Assembly: GCF_014197105.1 (NCBI RefSeq)
Contig: NZ_JACIEV010000002.1
Coordinates: 186,001 to 250,000 of the forward strand
DNA from: Sphingomonas jinjuensis
GTDB lineage: Bacteria; Pseudomonadota; Alphaproteobacteria; Sphingomonadales; Sphingomonadaceae
Direction: 5' to 3'
DNA: 64,000 nucleotides
Numbering within the stretch: position 1 is the stretch's first letter; every line of letters starts with the position of its first letter. Below the pieces are notes generated by a model. That model saw only the letters and a list, made by a program, of their open reading frames with translations, was not told the origin of the DNA and searched no databases. A program made the position numbers and the translations under genes. This document shows positions 39,221 to 48,307 of the stretch, piece after piece.

Positions 39221-40684
39221 ATGCTGACCACCAATCCATTCGATGACGACAAGCTGCGCGAAGAGTGCGGCATCTTCGGTGTTTCCGCCGCCAGCGGCAG
39301 TGGTGCCGCGCTGGTCGCGCTGGGGCTCCACGCGCTCCAGCATCGCGGCCAGGAAGCGGCCGGGATCACCAGCTTCGACGGCCATCATTTCCACACCCAC
39401 CGCGCGATGGGCCATGTCGCGGGCAACTTCGACCGCGACGACGTGATCCGCGCGCTGCCAGGCAGCGTCGCCTGCGGGCATGTCCGCTATTCGACGACGG
39501 GCGAGACGGCGCTGCGCAACGTTCAGCCGCTCTATGCCGAACTGTCGACGGGCGGCTTCGCGGTCGCGCACAACGGCAATATCTCCAACGCAATGAAGCT
39601 GCGTCGCGAACTGGTACGCCGCGGTTCGATCTTCCAGTCGACGTCGGATACCGAGACGATCATTCATCTCGTCGCGACGTCGTCGTACCGGACCCTGCTC
39701 GATCGCTTCATCGATGCGCTGAAGCAGGTCGAGGGCGCCTATTCGCTGATCGTGATGACGCCGGAGGGGATGATCGCCTGCCGCGATCCGCTCGGCATCC
39801 GGCCGCTGGTCATGGGCAAGCTCGACGATGCGGTGATCTTCGCCAGCGAGACCGTGGCGCTCGACGTCTGCGGCGCCGAGTTCGTGCGCGATGTCGAGCC
39901 GGGCGAGCTGGTGATCGTCCAGGGTGGTGAGGTCCGCTCGATCAAGCCGTTCGGGCCGATGGCGCCGCGTCCGTGCATCTTCGAATGGGTCTATTTCTCG
40001 CGCCCCGATTCGATCGTCGGCGACCATTCGGTCTACTCGGTGCGCAAGGCGATCGGCGCCGAACTGGCGCGCGAGGCGCCGGTCGAGGCAGACCTGGTCA
40101 TTCCCGTACCCGATTCGGGCGTCCCCGCCGCGATCGGCTATGCGCAGGCGAGCGGCATTCCGTTCGAGCTCGGCATCATCCGCTCGCACTATGTCGGCCG
40201 CACCTTCATCCAGCCGGGTGACAAGGTTCGCCACCTCGGCGTCAAGCTGAAGCACAATGCCAACCGCGCGCTCATCAAGGGCAAGCGAGTGGTGTTGATC
40301 GACGATTCGATCGTGCGCGGTACGACCAGCCTAAAGATCGTGCAGATGATGCGCGATGCCGGCGCGGCGGAGGTTCACATGCGCATCGCCTCGCCGCCGA
40401 CCAAGCACAGTTGCTTCTATGGCGTCGATACGCCGGAGCGGACCAAGCTGCTGGCGCACAAGCTCGACCTGGGCGGCATGACCGACTTCATCCATGCCGA
40501 CAGCCTGTCGTTCGTGACGATCGACGGCCTATATAAGGCGTTGGGCGAAGCGAACCGCGCCGACATTCGCCCGAAATATTGCGACGCCTGCTTCACCGGC
40601 GACTATCCGACGACGCTGACCGACCAGGACGAGAGCGGCCCCTCGGTCGATCAGTTCGCGATGCTGGCCGAACGCGTCATCTGA
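39221..40684 (+). CDS. purF: Amidophosphoribosyltransferase
   Basis: First committed step of purine synthesis: PRPP plus glutamine gives phosphoribosylamine. From the ATG at 39221 the 487-residue product has the N-terminal nucleophile cysteine at C16 (EECGIFGV), so a short propeptide must be removed. The class II glutaminase domain (GLHALQHRGQEAAGI; HVRYSTTGE) is followed by the PRPP-binding domain (VVLIDDSIVRGTTS). Cysteines CDACFTGDYP near the C-terminus may belong to an iron-sulfur site seen in some PurF. It is followed closely by an SDR gene. Confidence 0.97.
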   Translation: MLTTNPFDDDKLREECGIFGVSAASGSGAALVALGLHALQHRGQEAAGITSFDGHHFHTHRAMGHVAGNFDRDDVIRALPGSVACGHVRYSTTGETALRNVQPLYAELSTGGFAVAHNGNISNAMKLRRELVRRGSIFQSTSDTETIIHLVATSSYRTLLDRFIDALKQVEGAYSLIVMTPEGMIACRDPLGIRPLVMGKLDDAVIFASETVALDVCGAEFVRDVEPGELVIVQGGEVRSIKPFGPMAPRPCIFEWVYFSRPDSIVGDHSVYSVRKAIGAELAREAPVEADLVIPVPDSGVPAAIGYAQASGIPFELGIIRSHYVGRTFIQPGDKVRHLGVKLKHNANRALIKGKRVVLIDDSIVRGTTSLKIVQMMRDAGAAEVHMRIASPPTKHSCFYGVDTPERTKLLAHKLDLGGMTDFIHADSLSFVTIDGLYKALGEANRADIRPKYCDACFTGDYPTTLTDQDESGPSVDQFAMLAERVI

Positions 40685-40698
40685 GCTACGGAATGTCC

Positions 40699-41412
40699 AT
40701 GACCGACAAGCCTCTCGACGGCCAGCTGGCGCTCGTCACCGGTGCCAGCCGCGGGATCGGCGCCGCCACCGCCAAAGCGCTCGCCGCGGCGGGTGCGCAC
40801 GTCGTCCTCACCGCGCGCACCGCCAAGGCGCTGGAAGAGGTCGAGCAGTCGATCTTCGACGCCGGCGGCTCCGCCACCATCGCCCCACTCGACCTGACCC
40901 AGACCGATAGCATCGGGCGACTGGCGACGGCGATCGGCGAGCGCTGGCAGTCGCTCGACGTCATGGTCCTCGGCGCGGCGACGCTCGGCAGCCTTGCCGC
41001 GGTGCCGGCGATCGACCCGAAGGAACTGGCGCACGTCCTGACCCTCAACGTCAGTGCGCCTGCCGCGATGATCGCCGCCTTCGATCCGCTACTGCGCCGG
41101 TCGCGGGGCGCGAAGGTGATCGGCATCACCTCCAGCGTCGGCCGTAGCCCCCGCGCCTATTGGGGTGCCTATGGCGCCAGCAAGGCGGCGTTCGAGACGC
41201 TGCTGGGCGCCTATGGCGACGAAACCAGCGAGATCAGCCGGCTTCGTGTCGCGATCCTCGACCCCGGCGCCACCCGCACGGCGATGCGTGCCCGCGCCTA
41301 TCCCGGCGAGGATCCCGCATCGGTGAAGGAGCCCGAGGTCGTGGCGAAGCGGATCGCGGAACTGGCGATCCACGGCTTCGACGCCGGCTACCGCGAGCGG
41401 GTTGACGGCTGA
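40699..41412 (+). CDS. SDR-family NAD(P)-dependent oxidoreductase
   Basis: Classical short-chain dehydrogenase of 237 residues. It has the nucleotide motif TGASRGIG near residue 14, the structural DLT and NVSAP motifs, and the catalytic Ser (TSSVG) and YGASKAAF (YxxxK). The loss of the usual NNAG (here LGAATLG) is a mild deviation. Two ATGs are available, 40693 and 40699; GGA is better spaced for the second. It follows purF by about ten bases and is probably cotranscribed. Substrate unknown. Confidence 0.87.
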   Translation: MTDKPLDGQLALVTGASRGIGAATAKALAAAGAHVVLTARTAKALEEVEQSIFDAGGSATIAPLDLTQTDSIGRLATAIGERWQSLDVMVLGAATLGSLAAVPAIDPKELAHVLTLNVSAPAAMIAAFDPLLRRSRGAKVIGITSSVGRSPRAYWGAYGASKAAFETLLGAYGDETSEISRLRVAILDPGATRTAMRARAYPGEDPASVKEPEVVAKRIAELAIHGFDAGYRERVDG

Positions 41413-41430
41413 CGCCAGCCCCGAAAGGCC

Positions 41431-41514
41431 GTCATGCCGAACTCGTTTCGGCATCTCTCCGGTGGGGCGTGCAGGCCTCTCCTCAAGGAGATCCTGAAAC
41501 GAGTTCAGGATGAC
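41431..41514. repeat. Extragenic palindrome, family C
   Basis: An 84-base imperfect inverted repeat whose arms read GTCATGCCGAACTCGTTTCG... and ...GAAACGAGTTCAGGATGAC. It lies between the convergent SDR and cyclopropane synthase genes and may act as a bidirectional terminator. Repeats of the GTCATnCnGAAC...GATGAC type are frequent in sphingomonads; only one copy is in this window. Confidence 0.8.
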
Positions 41515-41526
41515 TGTGGTGGATGC

Positions 41527-42729
41527 TCAGGCCTTCACCAGCGTCACTTGCGCCACATCGATCCCACCGCCGCGGAACCCGCCCTCGCAGTACATCAGAT
41601 AATAGCGCCACAGGTCGCGGAATCCCGCACCGAGCCGCGCCGGCAAGCGCCCCTCGCGATCAGCTGCGTCGAAGGCCTCGCGCCAGCGCCGTAGCGTCTC
41701 CGCGTAATCGAGCCCGAAGTGATTCGGCGCCTCCCACCGCAGGCCGCGCGCTTCGGCAAGCGCGCGAAAGCGGCTTTCGGACAGCAGCACCCCGCCCGGG
41801 AACACGTAGCGCTGGATGAAGTCGACGCTCGTCGCATAGGCCGGAAACACGTCGTCGGCGATGCTGATGTACTGGATCGCCGCCCGCCCGCCGGGCTTTA
41901 GCACGCGCGCGATCGTGTCGAGATAGGCGGGCCAATATTCCTGCCCCACGGCCTCGACCATCTCGATACTCGCTACCGCATCGAAACCGCCGGTGACGTC
42001 GCGATAGTCGGTCAGCGCCACCTCGACGCCGGGCAGCGCACGGGCATCGACCATCGCCTTCTGCTCGGTCGACAGCGTCAGCCCGGTGACGTGCCGCCCC
42101 TCGCCTGCCGCCAGGGCCGCGAACGAGCCCCATCCGCAACCGATCTCGAGGATGCGCTCGCCCGGTCTCGTCGCCGTGCGATCGAGGATGGCGCGCAGTT
42201 TCGCGGTCTGTGCCGCCTCAAGCGACTCGTCCGGGGAGGTAAACAGCGCGCTCGAATAGGTCAGGCTCTCGTCCAGCCACTCGCGGTAGAAGTCGTTGCC
42301 GAGGTCGTAATGCGCCGCGATGTTACGCCGACTGCCGCGGCGGTCGTTGCGGCGGAGCCGATGCCAAAGCCGCGCCGCGAGCCGCGCCGCGCCCCCCGAT
42401 CGCGCCGCCATGCCGAGGGGCATGCGATTGCGCATGAACAGATCGAACAGCGGCACCGGATCGGGGCTCGACCAGTCGCCGGCCGCCCAGCCTTCATACC
42501 AGCCGACCGAGCCCGCCATCGCCAGCCGCAGCAGCGCACGCCAGCGGCGGACGACGACGATCGGCGTTGGCCCCGGCCGGCGCCCGCCGAGCAATCGCTG
42601 GGTGCCATCGGGCAGGAACGCCTCGATCCCGCCGTCGTCCAGTCCCGCGTCGATCCGGTCGAGCAGGCGGTGGAACGGTCGCGCCAGGGTGCGCGCCACC
42701 AACCCGGGCTTCGTCGTCATGCCCGTCAC
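41527..42729 (-). CDS. Cyclopropane-fatty-acyl-phospholipid synthase family protein
   Basis: S-adenosylmethionine-dependent methyltransferase of the CFA synthase family, up to 400 residues. It has a short N-terminal domain (about 1-130), then IAAHYDLGNDFYREWLDESL, the AdoMet motif EIGCGWGSFAAL and YISIADDVFPAY and YVFPGGVLLSESRFR, all family hallmarks. It would add a methylene bridge to unsaturated membrane lipids. A GTG at 42729 overlaps the photolyase stop as GTGA; an ATG at 42720 is the alternative. It is translationally coupled to the photolyase gene. Confidence 0.9.
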   Translation of the reverse strand: MTGMTTKPGLVARTLARPFHRLLDRIDAGLDDGGIEAFLPDGTQRLLGGRRPGPTPIVVVRRWRALLRLAMAGSVGWYEGWAAGDWSSPDPVPLFDLFMRNRMPLGMAARSGGAARLAARLWHRLRRNDRRGSRRNIAAHYDLGNDFYREWLDESLTYSSALFTSPDESLEAAQTAKLRAILDRTATRPGERILEIGCGWGSFAALAAGEGRHVTGLTLSTEQKAMVDARALPGVEVALTDYRDVTGGFDAVASIEMVEAVGQEYWPAYLDTIARVLKPGGRAAIQYISIADDVFPAYATSVDFIQRYVFPGGVLLSESRFRALAEARGLRWEAPNHFGLDYAETLRRWREAFDAADREGRLPARLGAGFRDLWRYYLMYCEGGFRGGGIDVAQVTLVKA

Positions 42730-44087
42730 CGCGCGGCGCGTCCCGCCGCCAGCGCCCGCTCGCGTGCTTCGCGGTGACCGATGATCTTGGCGGGATACTC
42801 GTCGGGCCTGCAACCTGCCTCGTCGGGATCGTGGATCGCCGCATCCGATAGCTTGGCAAGCTCGGGCACCCATTCCCGGATGTAATCGGCTGCCGCAAAC
42901 TTCTCCGACTGGGCGAGCGGCGCCATGATCCGGCCCCACATGTTGGCGTCCACGCCGGTCCCCGCGACCCACTGCCAATTGACCGCATTGTTGCCGTAAT
43001 CGGCATCGACCAGACAGTCCCAAAACCAGCGCTCGCCCTCGCGCCAGTCGATCAGCAGGTGCTTCACCAGAAAGCTGGCGGTAATCATGCGGACGCGATT
43101 GTGCATCCAGCCGCTCTGCCACAGCTGGCGCATCCCCGCATCGACGATCGGATAGCCGGTCTGGCCGGTCTGCCACGCCTTCAGGTCGCGCTTCGCCGCC
43201 GCCCCGTTTCGCCAGGGCAGCTTGTCGTATTTGGGCCGCCCGTTCTCGTCGGCGTAACGGGGTAGCGCCAGGGTCACGCCATCGGTGAAGTCCCGCCAGC
43301 CCAGCTCACGCGCGAAGCTGTCGTCGGGCGCGTCGTCCTCGACCATGTGCCACACCGCGCGCACCGATATCTCGCCGAAGTGGAGATGCGGCGACAGGCG
43401 CGACGAACCGTCCTGCGACGGCAGGTTGCGGTGCTCGTCATAATCCTTGCGGTTGGCGGCGAAGGCCTTCGCCTGCTTCTGCGCGGTCGCCTCCCCCGGC
43501 GTCCAGTCGGCGAAGCCGGTCGACCAGTCAGGCTTGGTCGGCAGTAGGTCCCAGTCGGCCAGGTCATCGCTCTTGGGCCATGCATCCGGCGCCTTGATCG
43601 AGCGAGGCATCGGCACTGGCTGGTCCGGCGGCAGATGCTGGCGAAGCGCCTTCCAGAACGAGCCGTAAATCTTGAACGGCTGGCCAGCGCCGGTGGTGAT
43701 CTGCTCGACGGGAGCGAGGTGGTTGCCGTCGTGCAGTACCAGCGCCTCGCCGAGCGCCTCCTCGGCCTTTCGCGACCAGGGCTCGTAATGCTTGATAGCG
43801 TGGATGGCGGTCGCGCCGGTTTCCTCCAGCAATTCCTTCAGCACATCGACCGCGACGCCGCGACGTAGGATCAGGCGGCTGCCCTTTGCCTTCAGGTCCT
43901 TCGCCAGCGAGGCGAGGCTGTGGTGAAGCCACCAGCGCTGCGCCCCGCCGATCCGCCAGTCGCCGGGCGTCTCGTCGTCGAGGACATACACCGGGATGAC
44001 CGCCCCTGCCGCAGCGGCCTCGACCAGCGCAGGTTGATCGCGGAGGCGCAGGTCCTGTCGGAGCCACAGCAGGTTCGTCTCGGTCAT
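42726..44087 (-). CDS. phrB: Deoxyribodipyrimidine photolyase (cryptochrome/photolyase family)
   Basis: Light-driven repair of UV pyrimidine dimers. The 453-residue flavoprotein has the N-terminal antenna-binding domain (NLLWLRQDLRLRDQPALVEA) and the FAD domain with SRLSPHLHFGEIS, GYPIVDAGMRQLWQSGWMHN and WDCLVDADYGNNAVNWQWVA. The C-terminal tail (DEYPAKIIGHREARERALA) is standard. No class II features. The upstream region, 221 bases, is shared with a divergent radical SAM gene that carries a LexA box. Confidence 0.94.
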   Translation of the reverse strand: MTETNLLWLRQDLRLRDQPALVEAAAAGAVIPVYVLDDETPGDWRIGGAQRWWLHHSLASLAKDLKAKGSRLILRRGVAVDVLKELLEETGATAIHAIKHYEPWSRKAEEALGEALVLHDGNHLAPVEQITTGAGQPFKIYGSFWKALRQHLPPDQPVPMPRSIKAPDAWPKSDDLADWDLLPTKPDWSTGFADWTPGEATAQKQAKAFAANRKDYDEHRNLPSQDGSSRLSPHLHFGEISVRAVWHMVEDDAPDDSFARELGWRDFTDGVTLALPRYADENGRPKYDKLPWRNGAAAKRDLKAWQTGQTGYPIVDAGMRQLWQSGWMHNRVRMITASFLVKHLLIDWREGERWFWDCLVDADYGNNAVNWQWVAGTGVDANMWGRIMAPLAQSEKFAAADYIREWVPELAKLSDAAIHDPDEAGCRPDEYPAKIIGHREARERALAAGRAAR

Positions 44088-44269
44088 TGATGCAAGTGCT
44101 CGTACAAGGGGTCAGACGGCTAAACGTCGTCGGCCGTCAGTGCGATCCTAGACGCCATCGCTCAACCCCGTTTCTCCACCCCGACCAATCCGACTGGCAA
44201 TGCCAACGCTTGGTTTGACGGTCGCGCAAGGCCGACTGATCGCTGCAGCATGTCGAACGGCCCAGTACC

Positions 44270-44284
44270 GTTCTTGCTATGTTC
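44270..44284. promoter_or_regulatory. LexA box (GTTC-N7-GTTC)
   Basis: GTTC TTGCTAT GTTC matches exactly the direct-repeat SOS box of alphaproteobacteria (GTTC-N7-GTTC). It lies 24 bases upstream of the ATG at 44309 and covers an earlier in-frame ATG at 44279, which argues against that start. An inverted pair GAACGG-N7-CCGTTC (44255-44273) overlaps its left half. SOS control of the radical SAM gene is inferred; control of phrB, 180 bases away, is less likely. Confidence 0.75.
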
Positions 44285-44308
44285 CCGATAAGACTTTATC
44301 GCAATGCC

Positions 44309-45388
44309 ATGGCCGACAAGCGACCCGTTCGCGGCGCGACGATCAACGAGGCGAGTCGCCGCTTCAACTTGCCCGCGCGAGAGGCGGACGGCGATTGGCT
44401 CGATGCGGTCGAGGCGATCGACGGCATCGCTTCGCCGCTGCGGACGAGCGTGACGATCGAGCATCCACGCACCATCATCAGCCGCAACCAGTCGCCCGAC
44501 GTGCCGTTCGATCGGTCGATCAATGCCTATCGCGGCTGCGAGCATGGGTGCATCTATTGCTTCGCGCGGCCGAGCCACGCCTATCACGACCTGTCGCCAG
44601 GCCTCGATTTCGAAACGAAGCTGTTCGCCAAGCCCAGCGCCGCAGAGCTGCTGCGCACCGAGCTCGCCAAGCCTGGCTATGAGGTGCGGCCGATCGCGAT
44701 GGGGACCAACACCGATCCTTATCAGCCAATCGAGCGCGACTGGCGGATCACACGATCGATCATCGAGGTACTGGCCGAGACGGGGCACCCGTTGTCGATC
44801 ACGACCAAGTCGGATCGCGTGGTGCGCGATCTCGACCTGCTCGAGCCGATGGCGCGGCGCGGATTGGCGGCGGTCATGGTGTCGATGACGTCGCTCGATC
44901 CCCGTATCGCGCTGACGGTAGAGCCCCGCGCGCCGCATCCCGAGCGGCGGCTGACCGCGGTGCGCCGGCTCGCCGATGCGGGGGTGCCGGTCTATGTGTC
45001 GATCTCTCCCGTAATCCCGGCGATCACCGACCATGAGGTCGAACATCTGATCGAGCGCGCCGCCGAGGCGGGTGCGCGTGGCGTGTTCTTCCTGCCGGTG
45101 CGGCTCCCCCACGAGGTCGCGCCGCTGTTCCGCGCCTGGCTCGACGACCATTTCCCCGATCGCGCGGGCAAGGTGATGGCGACGATCCGGTCGTTGCGCG
45201 GCGGGCGCGAAAACGACCCCAATTTCTTCACGCGGATGCAGGGGCAAGGACCATGGGCCGAACTGCTGGCGACTCGCTTTCGCATCGCCTGTCGCAAGCA
45301 CGGCCTGCCGCATGGGGCGGAGGCGAGGCTGGCGCTGCGGTGCGACCTATTCCGCGCGCCGGCGGGGGCGCAGGGGGAATTGTTCTGA
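44309..45388 (+). CDS. PA0069-family radical SAM protein
   Basis: A 359-residue radical SAM enzyme distantly related to spore photoproduct lyase. The cluster ligands are C77-x3-C81-x2-C84 (RGCEHGCIYC), followed by FARPSHAYHDLSPGLDFETK, diagnostic of the PA0069/SplB-like family. Its reaction is not known; a role in nucleic-acid repair or modification is often assumed. The ATG at 44309 (MADKRPVRGA) fits the LexA box immediately upstream. The location next to a photolyase gene supports a link to DNA damage. Confidence 0.9.
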   Translation: MADKRPVRGATINEASRRFNLPAREADGDWLDAVEAIDGIASPLRTSVTIEHPRTIISRNQSPDVPFDRSINAYRGCEHGCIYCFARPSHAYHDLSPGLDFETKLFAKPSAAELLRTELAKPGYEVRPIAMGTNTDPYQPIERDWRITRSIIEVLAETGHPLSITTKSDRVVRDLDLLEPMARRGLAAVMVSMTSLDPRIALTVEPRAPHPERRLTAVRRLADAGVPVYVSISPVIPAITDHEVEHLIERAAEAGARGVFFLPVRLPHEVAPLFRAWLDDHFPDRAGKVMATIRSLRGGRENDPNFFTRMQGQGPWAELLATRFRIACRKHGLPHGAEARLALRCDLFRAPAGAQGELF

Positions 45389-45427
45389 TTGTCGCGCTCG
45401 TGCGTTGGGCGAGCGAGGAGAAGAGCG

Positions 45428-45544
45428 ATGATCGATCCCGAGACGGAAGAGCAGTCGGACGGCGAAGCGGAATCGGGTGGTGGCTATGGCAATCATGCTC
45501 CCGAGACGGAGAAACTGGAGACGGAGGAACTGGAGGGGGAGTAA
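45428..45544 (+). CDS. Very small acidic protein, hypothetical
   Basis: A 38-residue frame starting MIDPETEEQSDGEAESGGGY and ending LETEELEGE, with a strong ribosome site (GAGGAGAAGAGCG before the ATG). It is 37% or so Glu and Asp, with no hydrophobic segment. It lies 39 bases after the radical SAM gene and may be cotranscribed with it. The ribosome site is the main argument; it could be a chance frame. Confidence 0.4.
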   Translation: MIDPETEEQSDGEAESGGGYGNHAPETEKLETEELEGE

Positions 45545-45559
45545 CGCTTCCCACCCCCT

Positions 45560-45668
45560 CGTCATCCCGGCCTCGAGCCGGGATCCATCCGTCGGCAAGC
45601 GGCTCGGTTCAAGCCGAAGGTGAGCCGCCCGGACAAGTCATGGATCTCGGCTCAGGGCCGGGATGACG
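45560..45668. repeat. Extragenic palindrome, family B, copy 1
   Basis: A 109-base inverted repeat: CGTCATCCCGGCCTCGAGCC... at the left and ...GGGCCGGGATGACG at the right, with GGATCCAT/ATGGATC continuing the match inwards. It lies between the radical SAM region and the FMN enzyme gene. The second copy is at 63359-63464. Confidence 0.88.
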
Positions 45669-45765
45669 AAGGATTGCAAGGCGCCCGACCTGCATTCCCA
45701 CCCTCACGAGGCGGGGCTGGACACCCCCACCCAGCCCCCTAGTCTCTCCGGCATAGGAGAGAGGC

Positions 45766-46929
45766 ATGCCGCATTACGGCGACTATCAGAACCAGATCTA
45801 TTTCGCCGGACTGTCGGGAGTCCTGCCGTCGCTGCCCGTCGACACCGCGACGCTGGAGGCGCGGGCCGCGGCGGCGATGGCGCCGTCGTTGCTCAGCTAT
45901 GTCCAGGGCGGTTGCGGCGACGAGACGACACAGGGCGCCAACGCCAGCGCCTTTGCCCATTGGGGGATGGTGCCGCGGATGATGGTCGATGCGACCAGTC
46001 GCGACCTGTCGATCGAACTGTTCGGGCACACCCTGTCCTCGCCGCTGTTCATGGCGCCGATCGGCGTCACCGGCATGTGTACGCAGGACGGCCATGGCGA
46101 CATCGCCGCGGCGCAGGCGAGCGCGATGACCGGCGTGCCGCTCTGCGCCTCGACGCTGGCCAACGATCCGCTCGAGGCGGTCAAGGCGGCGTGCGGCGAG
46201 ACGCCCGCCTTTTTTCAGCTCTACACGCCGCGCGACGAGGACCTGGCGGCAAGCCTGGTCGCACGGGCGGAGGCGGCGGGCTATGCCGCGATCGTCGTGA
46301 CGCTCGATACATGGGTCACGGGCTGGCGACCGCGCGACCTGAACACCGCCAGCTTTCCGCAGCTTCGCGGCCATGTGCTGACGAACTATTTCAGCGATCC
46401 CGTCTTCCGCAGCCGGCTGGCCAAGCCGCCCGAGGAGGATGGGCCGGCCGCGGTGCGTCACTGGGCGGCGACGTTCGGCAAGGTGCTGACCTGGTCCGAT
46501 CTGCCCTGGCTGCGATCGCTGACCAAGCTGCCGATCGTGCTGAAGGGCATCTGCCACCCCGACGATGCGCGGCGCGCAGTCGATGCAGGGATCGATGCCG
46601 TCTATTGCTCCAATCACGGTGGTCGCCAGGCGAATGGCGGCATCGCGGCGATCGACCTGCTCGCCGATGTCGTCGCGGCAAGCGGGTCGACGCCGGTGCT
46701 GTTCGATTCGGGCGTGCGCTCGGGCACCGATGCGATCAAGGCGCTGGCGATGGGCGCACGCGCGGTCGGGGTCGGGCGGCCCTACAGCTATGGCCTGGCG
46801 CTGGGTGGCGCGGCGGGGGCGGCGCATGTGCTGAAGTGCCTGCTGGCGGAGGCGGACCTGCTGATGGCGGTCAACGGCTATCCGACCCTCGCCGACGTGC
46901 GCGCCGCCGGCACCCGACGTTTGACATGA
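45766..46929 (+). CDS. FMN-dependent alpha-hydroxy acid dehydrogenase (lactate oxidase/2-monooxygenase type)
   Basis: A 387-residue TIM-barrel flavoprotein of the lldD/glycolate oxidase/lactate 2-monooxygenase family. It has the FMN-site segment PLFMAPIGVTGM, the substrate-side arginine region and the catalytic His in YCSNHGGRQANGG, then FDSGVRSGTDAIKALAMGAR. The pattern GWRPRDLNTASFP with a long loop before it resembles lactate 2-monooxygenase more than LldD. It oxidises a 2-hydroxy acid, probably lactate, with quinone or oxygen as acceptor; which one is unclear. Confidence 0.88.
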   Translation: MPHYGDYQNQIYFAGLSGVLPSLPVDTATLEARAAAAMAPSLLSYVQGGCGDETTQGANASAFAHWGMVPRMMVDATSRDLSIELFGHTLSSPLFMAPIGVTGMCTQDGHGDIAAAQASAMTGVPLCASTLANDPLEAVKAACGETPAFFQLYTPRDEDLAASLVARAEAAGYAAIVVTLDTWVTGWRPRDLNTASFPQLRGHVLTNYFSDPVFRSRLAKPPEEDGPAAVRHWAATFGKVLTWSDLPWLRSLTKLPIVLKGICHPDDARRAVDAGIDAVYCSNHGGRQANGGIAAIDLLADVVAASGSTPVLFDSGVRSGTDAIKALAMGARAVGVGRPYSYGLALGGAAGAAHVLKCLLAEADLLMAVNGYPTLADVRAAGTRRLT

Positions 46930-47046
46930 TCGCCCCGTTTCGGGTCAGCCTGACCCATCATGAGCCACTTCTGGTCGATACGAGGGTAAACGAGCCGTTG
47001 AGGAATGCCGCCCCTTCTGGCGTATCTGGCGCCATTGGGGGAACGC

Positions 47047-47526
47047 ATGGGTCGGCTAATGCATCATGATTTCTGGTTCGAGCCGGCAAAGCTCTATCGC
47101 GTGGCGACGTCGGGACGGCGGACTCATCTGCTGACCGGCTCAGTCAATGCGCTGATAGATGCTGCGCTGGCGGACGAATCGGGCACCATTCTAATGATCG
47201 AGTCGGACAGCGGCGGCATGCTGGTCGATCGCGAGATCGTCCGCGCCGCCTGCGACCTGACCCGCCCGCGCCGGCTATTGCCGACCGACAGCGGCTGGTA
47301 CGGCGGCCGCCTGCGCCTGATAGACGGCGAGTTGCCGTCGGGCAGCGAGGGGCTGGTCGCGCGCGCGGCCGACGATGGCGACGGCTTGCCGATCACGATC
47401 CTGGTCGATCGCGACCATGCCGAGGACGAGCAGGCACTGATCGCCGCCGCCGACGAGCATATCCGAGCGCACGGCCTGCCTGCCGACCGAGTCGTCCGGC
47501 TGTCTGGCACCGACTTTCCGGCATAG
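47047..47526 (+). CDS. Hypothetical cytoplasmic protein
   Basis: A 159-residue protein starting MGRLMHHDFWFEPAKLYRVA. It has no signal peptide or membrane helix, with an alternating strand/helix look (ILMIESDSGGMLVDREIVRA, then LPITILVDRDHAEDEQALIA). Possible starts are 47005, 47047 and 47059; GGGGGAACGC precedes 47047. I do not recognise the family. It converges on the CAP-domain gene with 13 bases between stops. Confidence 0.7.
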   Translation: MGRLMHHDFWFEPAKLYRVATSGRRTHLLTGSVNALIDAALADESGTILMIESDSGGMLVDREIVRAACDLTRPRRLLPTDSGWYGGRLRLIDGELPSGSEGLVARAADDGDGLPITILVDRDHAEDEQALIAAADEHIRAHGLPADRVVRLSGTDFPA

Positions 47527-47539
47527 GGTCCGTCTTCGA

Positions 47540-48232
47540 TCAGCGCGCGGCGACCGCGATCGAGTCATAGCCCGGACGCGACCGCTCGAGCGGCCGACCG
47601 TCCCGGGTACGCGCGACGTCGATGACGCACATCGTCCGATAGACCGGGTGCGGTCCGCACGACACGCCGGCAAAGCGGATGTCGTCGGCGAATACCAGCA
47701 GGCGATGGCCGCGATCGGACACGCCGTCATCGACGATCAGCTGGCGAACGACGCCGGCGGCATCGGCCGCACCATAGGTGATGACCTCGCCGACGTAATC
47801 GCCACCACCGCGCCGCCGCATCCGCTCGCCCGGACCGCTGCCGTCGGCGCTGGCATGGCCGACGCTCCCATCGGACGCCTGTTCGGCGCAATGATCCAGC
47901 GCGGCGCTGGCGAGCGGATGACTGTCGGCGAGCGTCGCGACCTGGTGTTGCTGCGCCAGGAACGCGATCGCCTCTTCGACCGGGGCGACCCCCTCCTCCG
48001 TGACGACCGCCGGACGGCCGGGCTCATAAACGAGATTGGCTTGGAAGAGGCGGCCATAGCCGCGCAGCTCCGCGGCATAGCGGGCCGGGTCGGCACGCGC
48101 GCGATTGAGCTCGGTTAACACTTCCTTTTGGAAGTTCGTGCATTGCGCCGCAACGTCCTGCTGCGCGTGCGCCACAGTCGGGGCGAGAAGCGCCGCAGCA
48201 GCTACCAATTTGGCCCGAAACTTGCTAAGCAT
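47540..48232 (-). CDS. Exported CAP/SCP-domain protein
   Basis: A 230-residue exported protein with a signal peptide (MLSKFRAKLVAAAALLAPTV, cleavage after AHAQ). The CAP (cysteine-rich secretory, SCP-like) domain shows TELNRARADPARYAAELRGY, LADSHPLASAALDHCAEQAS with HASADGSGPGERM, and GVSDRGHRLLVFADD. The expected His and Glu residues of the CAP cavity are partly present (DHC, GEVI, GHR). Bacterial CAP proteins are secreted and of unclear function. The gene diverges from the PEP-motif gene across a 222-base region rich in inverted repeats. Confidence 0.87.
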   Translation of the reverse strand: MLSKFRAKLVAAAALLAPTVAHAQQDVAAQCTNFQKEVLTELNRARADPARYAAELRGYGRLFQANLVYEPGRPAVVTEEGVAPVEEAIAFLAQQHQVATLADSHPLASAALDHCAEQASDGSVGHASADGSGPGERMRRRGGGDYVGEVITYGAADAAGVVRQLIVDDGVSDRGHRLLVFADDIRFAGVSCGPHPVYRTMCVIDVARTRDGRPLERSRPGYDSIAVAAR

Positions 48233-48307
48233 CGGGGAATTTCCCTCGGCGCTTCCGCTCGCGACCGTCGCAGAGCGTACCCAAGCACCGGGGTTTCTTT
48301 TCAATTC

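Noticed and set aside
38849..40255. Extended 468-codon frame continuing upstream of the small Rho-N-like gene
   Set aside because: Everything upstream of MAKDHG is antisense to purF; the ribosome site at 39100 marks the real start.
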